The position numbers and the translations under genes are program-made. From positions 1 through 5,943 of the forward strand of contig JAPLML010000293.1 of assembly GCA_026387055.1 (NCBI GenBank): a stretch of DNA of 5,943 bases. Direction: 5' to 3'. This stretch comes from Planctomycetota bacterium (GTDB taxonomy: Bacteria; Planctomycetota; Phycisphaerae; FEN-1346). Positions 1 through 5,820 of the stretch are shown piece after piece; the first letter of the stretch is position 1, and every line of letters begins with the position of its first letter. The notes under the pieces were generated by a model. The model saw nothing but the letters and a program-made list of their open reading frames with translations. It was not told where the DNA came from and did no database searches.

Positions 1-74
1 CGCAAGTCTACCCGTGATCAAAATGTCCTCAAGCCTTACTGCTGACCGCCACAAGGAAGAACGGCCACCATAGT

Positions 75-101
75 CACGGGATGGCAAGCAACCCGTGGCA
101 C
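75..101 (-). repeat. Degenerate copy of a short hairpin repeat
   Basis: On the plus strand CACGGG (75-80) pairs with CCCGTG (92-97), followed by GCAC. Read on the minus strand it starts GTGCCACGGGTTGCT, the same core as the hairpins at 2624-2650 and 2679-2705. The inner stem is damaged here by mismatches and one extra base, so it looks like an older copy. It lies about 57 bp past the stop codon of the glycosidase-like gene. No T-run follows in either direction, so it is not a standard intrinsic terminator, though it could act at the RNA 3' end. I see no gene or other signal in 1-157. Confidence 0.6.
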
Positions 102-157
102 ATGAGAGAAGGCCGCGCCTGACATATGCGGCGCCACACGCGACTTGAGGGGCGCCG

Positions 158-2422
158 TCAGGGCGCCGGCGAGGCGACCCCAAACAGGAGCGCCTCCCAG
201 GGCTTCCACTTGGCGCGGATGGCGGCGCCGTCGGGCAGCCGCTCGCCCGTGCGCAGGTTCCGGACGTTCGTGACAGGTCTGGCGAGTGCGATCTCGACGT
301 CGAGGGGATCGCCGAACATGCCCTGTAGCACCCCGGCATCGTCGGTCGATGCATTCCGCGGGGGGTTCCGAACCAGCGCCAGGACTGTCGTATCGCCCGT
401 GCGCCAGTAGAGCGTCTCGGCCAACGGCACCGGTTGGCCACTCGAACGGACCTTCGCCCGAGGCCTTAGGCCGCTTTCCTCCGCAAGGCCCGCCGCCCGC
501 GTCCGCCACTCCTCGCCGAGCGGGCCGAGGCGCTGGCCGAGGTCGTTGTACGCCACGGGCGTCAGGTTCAGGTACACCGCCCGACCGCGTCCCACCTTGT
601 TCGTGATGACCATATCGGCCCCTTCGACCGTGGCGGTTGCTTTCGCCAGGTCGCCAGGGCCAGGGGATCCGGGCATCCTGGGGGCCAGCGGCCGCACGGT
701 TGTGCCTCGCTCGTAGATGACCGCGCCCTTGTGGCGCAGCGCCCCGCCGTATCTCAGGCGCTGCATGAAAGGCTTGCTGTAGAGTTCGCCGTCGATTTCC
801 GTGACGTTGCCCCCGCCGAGGTACCCCTTCGACTCGTCGCGCTGGATGCCGAAGAGGTCGTCGAGCGCCCCGCCCTTCGGCCGCCCCTTGCCGTGCTCGT
901 CGAGGACGCCCGTCAGGCAGTCGGCGATCACCGTGCCGCCCTGCTCCACGAACCGGCGGATGGCCGCCGCCTCGGCGTCGGACATGGCGATCGTGCGGTC
1001 GAGGATCAGGACGCGGTAGCGCTCCTTCTCGAGCGCGCCGGCCACCACATGGTCGCTCGTGACCACGTTGTACTGGTAGCCGCCGTCTTCGAGGATCTTC
1101 ATCCAGGCCACCCGGTTGCGGGCGGCGGTCTGGTTGTCGTTATCCAGGCTTGAGGAGCGGTTGGGCCAGGAGCCGCCGTGCGGCACCACGTCCATCACCC
1201 AAGAGGCCTGGATGCTGGGATGCGAATAGTAGAGGGCGATGGGGTCGGCGTCGAAGCGGGTCTCGGGGTCGAGGATGAATTTCGATACGTCGCCCTGGAC
1301 CTCGCGGAGGGTCTCGGCGTTCTCGGCGATGAACGGCGCAAGTCCGCCGCCCTTCCAGTGGAACCACGAGCCGCCGCGGTCCGGCCACGCAATCACGCCC
1401 CGGTTGCCGTGGACGAGGTAGTACCACAGGAACCACGCGTCGCGCTTGGCGTCGCCGGCCGAGAACCACGTCTGGACGTATGGCCGGCGCTCGGGCCACT
1501 TCCAGAGCGACCGCAGGATCTCGCACGTGCCGCCGATGTCGTAGGCCTCGATCCACTGGACGCTCCGGGAGATCTTCGCGTAGTCGTACCCGCCGTACGT
1601 CGCCGGCTGCTGGCCTCCCACGAAGCCGGCCGGCGCCGAAGGATCGAGCGTGTTCGTGAACCGCGCCAGGCCCGCGACGCAGTCGGAGAACTGGGTATCC
1701 ATGTAGCTGCGCCAATCCATCCAGGGCGCCAGGTTCCACTTCGCGAAGGGCGGGGCCGTGTGGGCCGCGCGGATCGCCTCGAACGAGACCGGCCGGACCT
1801 CCGCGAAATCCTTGTGCGACGTGCCCCACTCGGCGTTCAGCCGCTCGACGGAGCCGTACACGCCCCGCAGCCACTCGCGGTAGCCCGCCACCGACGCGTC
1901 CGACCCGTCGACCTCGCACGGCGAGTTGAAGACGCCGAGGCTGACCTCGTCGTCGAAGGCGTAGGCGACCACCGGGCCGCCCTTCGTCACGGCCACGTTC
2001 TTGCGCAAGTGGTCCTTCATGATTTCGATCGTCTTCGGGTCGGCCAGGCTGTACGGGCGCGGCACGACCGATTTCTTACGCAGAACCGCCCCGCGGCCCG
2101 TCCGGTCCGTCAGGTGCAGGTACCCCTTGTCGGCCGCATGGTCGACGTAGTAGGGGAGGCCCTGCGCACGGGCGAACTCGACCGTCGCCGCATCGCCCGC
2201 CCCGCGGTCGATGTGGAACCCGCGGAAGCCCGCCTGCTTGTAGAGATCGAGGTCCTTGCGGGCATCGGTCTGGTATTGCCACACGAGGATCAGAAACCGG
2301 TCCCAGTCGGGCTTGGGCTTGATGAAGGGCACCTTCTCGGCCGTCGGAGGCGTCTCCGCCGCCAGGATCGCGGAACCCAGGAACACCAGGAGCATCGAGA
2401 CGAGAATGAGCAGGCAACGCAT
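158..2422 (-). CDS. Secreted glycoside hydrolase (GH42-like) with beta-galactosidase trimerisation domain
   Basis: This 754-residue protein is probably exported and acts on, or binds, carbohydrate. Residues 1-21 form a signal peptide: a short Arg-containing start, a hydrophobic core LLILVSMLLVFLGSAIL and a small-residue cleavage region near LAA. Residues about 35-380 look like a clan GH-A (beta/alpha)8 barrel: FDDE (156-159) sits where GH42 enzymes carry the Asn-Glu acid/base motif, and YREWLRGVYGSVERLNAEWG (181-200) is the typical following segment. Residues about 393-625 resemble the class-I-glutaminase-like trimerisation domain (IALYYS, YRVLILDR, GGTVIAD, GRGRAVYLNLTP). Residues 665-754 look like a small C-terminal beta domain. 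The expected nucleophile Glu is not visible: the region that should read like fwxMEqxpG reads YVQTWFSAG (315-323). The reading frame stays open upstream to 2572, but the start at 2422 is chosen because it begins the signal peptide and has AAGGA seven bases before it. Substrate is unknown; family membership is recognised from memory of motifs. Confidence 0.82.
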   Translation of the reverse strand: MRCLLILVSMLLVFLGSAILAAETPPTAEKVPFIKPKPDWDRFLILVWQYQTDARKDLDLYKQAGFRGFHIDRGAGDAATVEFARAQGLPYYVDHAADKGYLHLTDRTGRGAVLRKKSVVPRPYSLADPKTIEIMKDHLRKNVAVTKGGPVVAYAFDDEVSLGVFNSPCEVDGSDASVAGYREWLRGVYGSVERLNAEWGTSHKDFAEVRPVSFEAIRAAHTAPPFAKWNLAPWMDWRSYMDTQFSDCVAGLARFTNTLDPSAPAGFVGGQQPATYGGYDYAKISRSVQWIEAYDIGGTCEILRSLWKWPERRPYVQTWFSAGDAKRDAWFLWYYLVHGNRGVIAWPDRGGSWFHWKGGGLAPFIAENAETLREVQGDVSKFILDPETRFDADPIALYYSHPSIQASWVMDVVPHGGSWPNRSSSLDNDNQTAARNRVAWMKILEDGGYQYNVVTSDHVVAGALEKERYRVLILDRTIAMSDAEAAAIRRFVEQGGTVIADCLTGVLDEHGKGRPKGGALDDLFGIQRDESKGYLGGGNVTEIDGELYSKPFMQRLRYGGALRHKGAVIYERGTTVRPLAPRMPGSPGPGDLAKATATVEGADMVITNKVGRGRAVYLNLTPVAYNDLGQRLGPLGEEWRTRAAGLAEESGLRPRAKVRSSGQPVPLAETLYWRTGDTTVLALVRNPPRNASTDDAGVLQGMFGDPLDVEIALARPVTNVRNLRTGERLPDGAAIRAKWKPWEALLFGVASPAP

Positions 2423-2429
2423 GACGAGA

Positions 2430-2434
2430 TCCTT
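2430..2434 (-). promoter_or_regulatory. Ribosome binding site of the glycosidase-like gene
   Basis: AAGGA on the minus strand, seven bases before ATG at 2422. It decides the start: the in-frame upstream ATG at 2572 would place about 50 residues of repeat-derived sequence before the signal peptide. Confidence 0.75.
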
Positions 2435-2460
2435 GGAGCGGCAGCGCTCTTCAGCACTTG

Positions 2461-2486
2461 CGCGGCGGGTCTCCCGACCCGCCGCG
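2461..2486. repeat. Perfect 11-bp hairpin with TCCC loop
   Basis: CGCGGCGGGTC (2461-2471), loop TCCC, GACCCGCCGCG (2476-2486). It lies 39 bp upstream of the start codon of the glycosidase-like gene, so it would be in that gene's 5' leader if transcription starts further upstream. There is no T-run on either side. The GCGGCGGG core recurs in the hairpins at 2818-2837 and 4618-4637. Confidence 0.75.
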
Positions 2487-2623
2487 CCAACCGGTGAAGC
2501 GGCCGGGTGGCATGGCCACAGCCTGCCCGCCGTGGCGGGCGCTGTTGCGTGGCCATGCTGCTCCCGCGCCAAGACGCATGGCCACGCAAAAGCGCGTGTA
2601 CCTGTTTAGCATGCCCACTGCCG

Positions 2624-2666
2624 GGTGCCACGGGTTGCTGGCAACCCGTGTTCCAGGCATGGCACC
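2624..2666 (+). repeat. Hairpin repeat, copy 1 (CACGGGTTGC type)
   Basis: CACGGGTTGC (2629-2638), loop TG, GCAACCCGTG (2641-2650), preceded by GGTGC. An outer pair GGTGCCA (2624-2630) with TGGCACC (2660-2666) offers an alternative fold. It belongs to the same family as 2679-2705 and 75-101, and faces the copy at 2679-2705 head to head. Confidence 0.75.
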
Positions 2667-2678
2667 AGACTCCGACAG

Positions 2679-2705
2679 CACGGCTTGCGAGCAAGCCGTG
2701 GCACC
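2679..2705 (-). repeat. Hairpin repeat, copy 2 (CACGGCTTGC type)
   Basis: CACGGCTTGC (2679-2688), loop GA, GCAAGCCGTG (2691-2700), followed by GCACC. Read on the minus strand it matches copy 1 at 2624-2650 except for one loop base and one stem base pair. That pair is changed on both sides (G2634-C2645 in copy 1; C on the minus strand at 2695 with G at 2684 in copy 2), so the hairpin is preserved. Confidence 0.75.
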
Positions 2706-2773
2706 CTCCTGAGCACGCCAAACAGGTACACAGCGCGTGGCCATGCCACCCCGCGATAAACACGTGTGGGCAC

Positions 2774-2779
2774 ATTATA
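2774..2779 (-). promoter_or_regulatory. Possible -10 element (TATAAT) for the glycosidase-like gene
   Basis: A perfect TATAAT on the minus strand, unusual in such GC-rich DNA. No good -35 is visible at 17-bp spacing. If used, transcription would begin near 2767 and give a leader of roughly 345 nt containing all the palindromes between 2751 and 2461. This may be chance. Confidence 0.25.
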
Positions 2780-2804
2780 CACGCTTCCACGGCGGAAGAC
2801 CCTC

Positions 2805-2846
2805 TCATTCGGCGTCTCCCGCCGCTCCCGCGGCGGGCTCGAATGA
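2805..2846. repeat. Two-tier hairpin
   Basis: The outer pair is TCATTCG (2805-2811) with CGAATGA (2840-2846); the inner perfect 8-bp stem is CCCGCCGC (2818-2825), loop TCCC, GCGGCGGG (2830-2837). It lies 109 bp upstream of the dehydrogenase start codon. The inner stem is identical to that of the hairpin after the same gene (4618-4637). No T-run. Confidence 0.65.
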
Positions 2847-2944
2847 CCCCGAGGGGACCGACTCTCCTCATGCCCGAGACCCTCTTCCGCCGATACACTA
2901 CGTTGAAAACTGCCGGGGTCCATGCAGCCCCGCGCCCCTTCAAT

Positions 2945-2949
2945 GGAGG
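2945..2949 (+). promoter_or_regulatory. Ribosome binding site of the dehydrogenase gene
   Basis: GGAGG, five bases before ATG at 2955. It selects this start over the in-frame ATGs at 2922 and 2943, the second of which overlaps the SD itself. Confidence 0.75.
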
Positions 2950-2954
2950 ACTTC

Positions 2955-4601
2955 ATGGCCGACCATTCCGCCAGTCCGAACGGTGAGTTGTTCACCCTTC
3001 CGCAGAAGAAGGACTACGCCGCCGAGATGAAGCGCCTGGAGGGCCTCGTCCGGAAGGCCCGCGGCGAGGGCAAGGAGATCGTGGTCGTCATGGGCGTCGG
3101 CTTCGTCGGGGCCGTCATGGCCGCCATCATCGCCGACACGGTCGACAAGAAAACCCGGAAGCCCTCGAAGTTCGTCATCGGCTGCCAGCGGCCCAGCACG
3201 CGCAGCTACTGGAAGATCCCGGTCCTGAACCGCGGCGAGTCGCCCGTCAAGGCCGAGGACCCCGAGGTCGACCCGATGATCGCCCGCTGCGTCCTCAAGA
3301 AGAAGACCCTCACCGCCACCTTCGCCAGCGACTGCCTGAAGCTGGCCGACGGCGTCGTCGTCGACGTGCAGTGCGACTACACGAAGCACTCCCTCGGGAA
3401 CCTGCGGACCGGCGAGGCCGACATGGCCGCGCTCGAGGCCACGATGAAGGTCATCGGCGATCGGGTCCGGCCCGAGTGCCTCGTCCTGATCGAGACGACC
3501 GTGGCCCCCGGCACGACGGAGTTCGTGGCCTACCCGATCATGAAGAAGGCGTTTGCGGCGCGGGGCCTCGAGGCCCTGCCGCTCCTGGCCCACTCCTTCG
3601 AGCGCGTGATGCCCGGACGCGAGTACGTCAAGAGCATCCGCGACTTCTGGCGCGTGTGCTCCGGCTGCAACCCGGAGGCCCGCCGGCGCGTCGTCAAGTT
3701 CCTGACGGAGGTTCTCAACACCGACGAGTTCCCCCTGACCGTGATGGACCGGCCCATCGAGTCGGAGACCACGAAGATCGTCGAGAACTCGTACCGGGCC
3801 ACGATCCTGGCGTTCCTCAACGAGTGGAGTCTGTTTGCCGAGCGCAACGGCGTGGACCTCATCAAGGTCATCGCGGCGATCAAGGTCCGGCCGACGCACT
3901 CGAACATGATCTTCCCCGGCCCGGGCATCGGCGGGTACTGCCTGCCGAAGGACGGCGGCCTGGGCTACTGGGCCTACAAGCACATCCTGGGCTTCGAGGA
4001 CCAGGACACGCTCTTCAAGATCACGCCGACCGCCATCGACGTGAACGACACCCGCGGCCTCCATGCGGCGGAGCTCGTGCGCGACGCCCTGCGGAACATG
4101 GGCCGCTACATCGCCGGGGCGCGGGTGCTCCTGGCCGGGGCGAGCTACCGCGAGGACGTGGGCGACACACGGTACTCCGGCTCCGAGCTCGTGGTCCGCA
4201 AGCTCACCGAGCTGGGGGCCGAGATCCGCGTCCACGACCCGTACGTCGACCACTGGTACGAGCTGGAGAGCCAGGACACGTACCCCGCGCCCGGCCACTC
4301 GTGGCAGCGTTTCTTCCGCAACCAGGACGGGCTGGTGAACACGCGCGTCGAGAAGGACCTGAAGGCGAGCCTGAAGGGGGCCGAGGCGCTCATCCTGGCC
4401 GTCCGCCACAAGCCATACCTCGGCCTCTCGCCCGACGACGTGGTGAAGTGGGCGGGCGCGCCGCTCGCGGTGGTCGACTGTTTCGGCATCCTCTCGGACG
4501 ACCAGATCCGCCGGTACTTCGAGCTGGGGTGCGAAGTCAAGGCCCTCGGCCGCGGGCACATTCAGCGCATCAAGGAGGAAGTCCGCGCGAAACGCAAGTA
4601 A
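2955..4601 (+). CDS. Nucleotide-sugar dehydrogenase (UDP-N-acetyl-hexosamine 6-dehydrogenase type)
   Basis: This 548-residue cytosolic enzyme belongs to the UDP-glucose/GDP-mannose dehydrogenase family, which oxidises C6 of a nucleotide sugar twice with NAD to give a uronic acid. The Rossmann NAD motif is GVGFVG (47-52). ETTVAPGT (180-187) matches the conserved sTvxpGT segment. ERVMPG (216-221) resembles WecC-type UDP-ManNAc dehydrogenases more than UDP-glucose dehydrogenases. The central helix carries K274, EN (277-278) and NE (289-290). The catalytic cysteine is C329 in GPGIGGYCLPKD. The C-terminal domain starts near VLLAGASYREDVGDTR (391-406), with Arg where many members have Lys, and HDPYV follows at 427-431. 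At 548 residues it exceeds the usual 420-450: it has about 40 extra N-terminal residues, extra residues after the first helix (about 62-72) and an apparent insertion near 433-470. It stands alone, with a divergent neighbour on one side and a convergent one on the other. The substrate cannot be fixed from sequence. Confidence 0.9.
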   Translation: MADHSASPNGELFTLPQKKDYAAEMKRLEGLVRKARGEGKEIVVVMGVGFVGAVMAAIIADTVDKKTRKPSKFVIGCQRPSTRSYWKIPVLNRGESPVKAEDPEVDPMIARCVLKKKTLTATFASDCLKLADGVVVDVQCDYTKHSLGNLRTGEADMAALEATMKVIGDRVRPECLVLIETTVAPGTTEFVAYPIMKKAFAARGLEALPLLAHSFERVMPGREYVKSIRDFWRVCSGCNPEARRRVVKFLTEVLNTDEFPLTVMDRPIESETTKIVENSYRATILAFLNEWSLFAERNGVDLIKVIAAIKVRPTHSNMIFPGPGIGGYCLPKDGGLGYWAYKHILGFEDQDTLFKITPTAIDVNDTRGLHAAELVRDALRNMGRYIAGARVLLAGASYREDVGDTRYSGSELVVRKLTELGAEIRVHDPYVDHWYELESQDTYPAPGHSWQRFFRNQDGLVNTRVEKDLKASLKGAEALILAVRHKPYLGLSPDDVVKWAGAPLAVVDCFGILSDDQIRRYFELGCEVKALGRGHIQRIKEEVRAKRK

Positions 4602-4617
4602 CCCGCCCTCGCCCGAG

Positions 4618-4637
4618 CCCGCCGCGGAAGCGGCGGG
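4618..4637 (+). terminator. GNRA-loop hairpin after the dehydrogenase gene
   Basis: CCCGCCGC (4618-4625), loop GGAA, GCGGCGGG (4630-4637), beginning 17 bases past the TAA stop. GGAA is a GNRA tetraloop on the plus strand, which stabilises RNA hairpins. ACACCCGG follows rather than a T-run, so it is not a classic intrinsic terminator; it may protect or define the mRNA 3' end, or be one of the repeats sharing this stem. Confidence 0.45.
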
Positions 4638-4653
4638 ACACCCGGAGCCAATG

Positions 4654-4772
4654 GCGAATTGCGAATTGCGGGTTCAACAGAAACGGCAACGGCGCGCGTG
4701 ACTGGCGAGCCGTTGCCGTTGTCGTTGCTGTTGCCGCTCAATCCGCAATTCGCAATCCGCAATTCGCAATTC
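4654..4772. repeat. Nested inverted repeat built from tandem heptamers and hexamers
   Basis: The left arm has three heptamers (GCGAATT, GCGAATT, GCGGGTT; 4654-4674). The right arm has AATCCGC and AATTCGC alternating four times plus AATTC (4740-4772). The outer arms pair perfectly over 16 bp (4656-4671 with 4757-4772). Inside, AACGGCAACGGC (4682-4693) pairs perfectly with GCCGTTGCCGTT (4709-4720), with a 15-base loop. The right side carries four hexamers of the CGTTGC type (4711-4734). The element sits between two convergent genes, and its right arm ends at 4772, directly next to the stop codon (4773-4775) of the URO-D-like gene. It could fold as RNA from either strand and end or protect both transcripts. 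Confidence 0.8.
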
Positions 4773-5768
4773 TCATCGCTTCCTCCAGGGATCGATCCTT
4801 CTGAACGTCTCGAGCATGTACTGTTTCACCTCGGGCTCCGCCCCGATGGCGGCATGGTCGCCGTAATCGCCGAGGATGAACCCGCCGTAGGGCGTGCCCC
4901 AGCACTTCATGAGTTGCCGGGCCTCGGCCTCGATCTGTCGGCGGTTGCCGGCCGGCAGCGTCTTCTGGATGTCGCAGAGCGTCTCGAAGCAGAGGCGGCC
5001 CGCGAACCGCCGGCCCACCTCCTCGATCCCGTTGGTGCGCGGCTGCTGCATGTTGATGACGTCGCAACCGGCCTCGATCAGCGGCGCGAGGAACTTGTTG
5101 ATCTTCCCGCACGAGTGCATCCATACGTGCCAGCCCGCGTCGTGGATGGCGGCGAAGAGCTTCCGGTAACGCGGCAGGAAGAACCGCCGGAAGAGGTCCG
5201 GTGACAGGTGCACGTCGAGCTCCGTCCCCCAGTCCTCGGTGAACGAGAGGCCCTGGATGCGGCTGCCGGCCAGTCGGCTCATCTGGCGAACCACCGCGAG
5301 GTCGAAGTCGAGAATGTGGTCCGCCAGCTCCTCGATAGCCGGGTTGCCGTCCATGAGGTTGAGCATGCAGTTCTCGAACCCGTGGAGGCTGTGCATCCGC
5401 TCCCAGAGGATCATGAAGATGCCCGTGACGACGTACTTGTCGCGGCGGACCGGGTCGGCGGCCAGGTCGTCGAGCAGCTTCGGCACGTTGACGTAGCGGC
5501 GAGGGTCGGCGCCGTCGGGCCACGGGTGGTCCTTCATCTTCGACAGGTCTTCGAGCGGGTGGCCCTTGACCTGGCCCATGTTGGGGGCGTCGGTCTTGCC
5601 CCAGCGGCAGAGCCACTGGTCGACGTTCGGCTGGCCCTGGGCCTCGGGCGGCTTGACCTCGTCGTGGGCCACCCAGACGACGTCGCTTGAGTCGCCGTAG
5701 CCGTTGATCGGCAGCCGCTCGGGCCGCCGGAACTCGACGGCGCGGGTCACGGTTTCGCGGGGGGTCAT
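4773..5768 (-). CDS. Uroporphyrinogen decarboxylase-like protein (URO-D/MtaA superfamily, not HemE)
   Basis: This 331-residue protein with no signal peptide has the URO-D (beta/alpha)8 fold signature. Recognisable parts are the start TPRETVTRAVEFRRPERLP (2-20), typical of this superfamily; FTEDWGTE (176-183) in the position of the conserved acidic strand end; LFRRFFLPRYRKLFAAIHDAG (192-212); and HSCG (218-221) followed by LIEAGCDVINMQQP. His-x-Cys here matches two zinc ligands of MtaA/MtbA-type corrinoid methyltransferases. The Gly-rich strand GTPYGGFILGDYG (291-303) lacks the Cys usually found at its end, although C289 is nearby. The N-terminal Arg-rich motif of HemE (PxWxMRQAGR) is absent, so a haem role is unlikely. 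Members often transfer methyl groups or demethylate substrates with corrinoid proteins, but no corrinoid protein gene is adjacent. The start at 5768 is supported by GAGG five bases upstream (5774-5777). The exact reaction is unknown. Confidence 0.85.
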   Translation of the reverse strand: MTPRETVTRAVEFRRPERLPINGYGDSSDVVWVAHDEVKPPEAQGQPNVDQWLCRWGKTDAPNMGQVKGHPLEDLSKMKDHPWPDGADPRRYVNVPKLLDDLAADPVRRDKYVVTGIFMILWERMHSLHGFENCMLNLMDGNPAIEELADHILDFDLAVVRQMSRLAGSRIQGLSFTEDWGTELDVHLSPDLFRRFFLPRYRKLFAAIHDAGWHVWMHSCGKINKFLAPLIEAGCDVINMQQPRTNGIEEVGRRFAGRLCFETLCDIQKTLPAGNRRQIEAEARQLMKCWGTPYGGFILGDYGDHAAIGAEPEVKQYMLETFRRIDPWRKR

Positions 5769-5820
5769 GGGATCCTCACCTTGTATCGCAGTTGCGCCGA
5801 GCCCATTTAGGTTGAATGTA

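Larger units (their letters stand above)
2505..2751. repeat. Accordion of nested inverted repeats, possibly a small non-autonomous element
   Basis: The ends are a perfect 15-bp inverted repeat, GGGTGGCATGGCCAC (2505-2519) with GTGGCCATGCCACCC (2737-2751). Inside lie GCCCGC/GCGGGC (2525-2540), a perfect 14-bp pair TTGCGTGGCCATGC (2545-2558) with GCATGGCCACGCAA (2576-2589), a perfect 12-bp pair GTGTACCTGTTT (2596-2607) with AAACAGGTACAC (2720-2731), and two further hairpins at 2629-2650 and 2679-2700. The nonamer CATGGCCAC occurs four times in alternating orientation (2511, 2549, 2577, 2737). No transposase gene lies inside, and no clear target duplication flanks the ends. It could be a MITE-like element or a pile-up of modular palindromes. 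Confidence 0.65.
2435..2944. other. Divergent intergenic region filled with palindromes
   Basis: About 510 bp between two divergent genes with no convincing coding sequence; open frames here run through palindromes and lack ribosome binding sites. In order it holds an 11-bp perfect hairpin (2461-2486), the accordion of inverted repeats (2505-2751), a perfect minus-strand TATAAT (2774-2779), a two-tier hairpin (2805-2846) and then about 100 bp with no strong signal before the ribosome binding site of the dehydrogenase gene. The palindrome CCCCGAGGGG lies at 2847-2856. Promoters for both genes should lie here, but I find no convincing -35/-10 pair for the plus-strand gene. Confidence 0.7.

Noticed and set aside
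1178..2497. Long plus-strand open frame opposite the glycosidase-like gene
   Set aside because: It is Arg/Val/Leu-rich low-complexity translation typical of the antisense of GC-rich codons, with no ribosome binding site or recognisable domain. The opposite strand encodes clear family motifs.
2423..2572. N-terminal extension of the glycosidase-like gene to ATG at 2572
   Set aside because: It would put 50 residues translated from hairpin repeats before a clear signal peptide. The AAGGA site supports the start at 2422.
2505..2751. CRISPR array
   Set aside because: Repeats alternate in orientation, are not regularly spaced, and no Cas genes are present.
4618..4637. Classic Rho-independent terminator
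   Set aside because: The hairpin is strong but no T-run follows on either strand; it is retained only as a possible RNA 3'-end structure.
2940..4804. Long open frames antisense (2940-4559) and out of frame (3371-4804) to the dehydrogenase gene
   Set aside because: Composition is skewed to Arg, Ala, Pro, Gly and Asp without domain motifs, and they overlap a gene with intact catalytic motifs.
4773..5768. HemE, uroporphyrinogen decarboxylase of haem synthesis
   Set aside because: The N-terminal Arg-rich substrate motif is missing and HSCG resembles the zinc site of corrinoid methyltransferase relatives.
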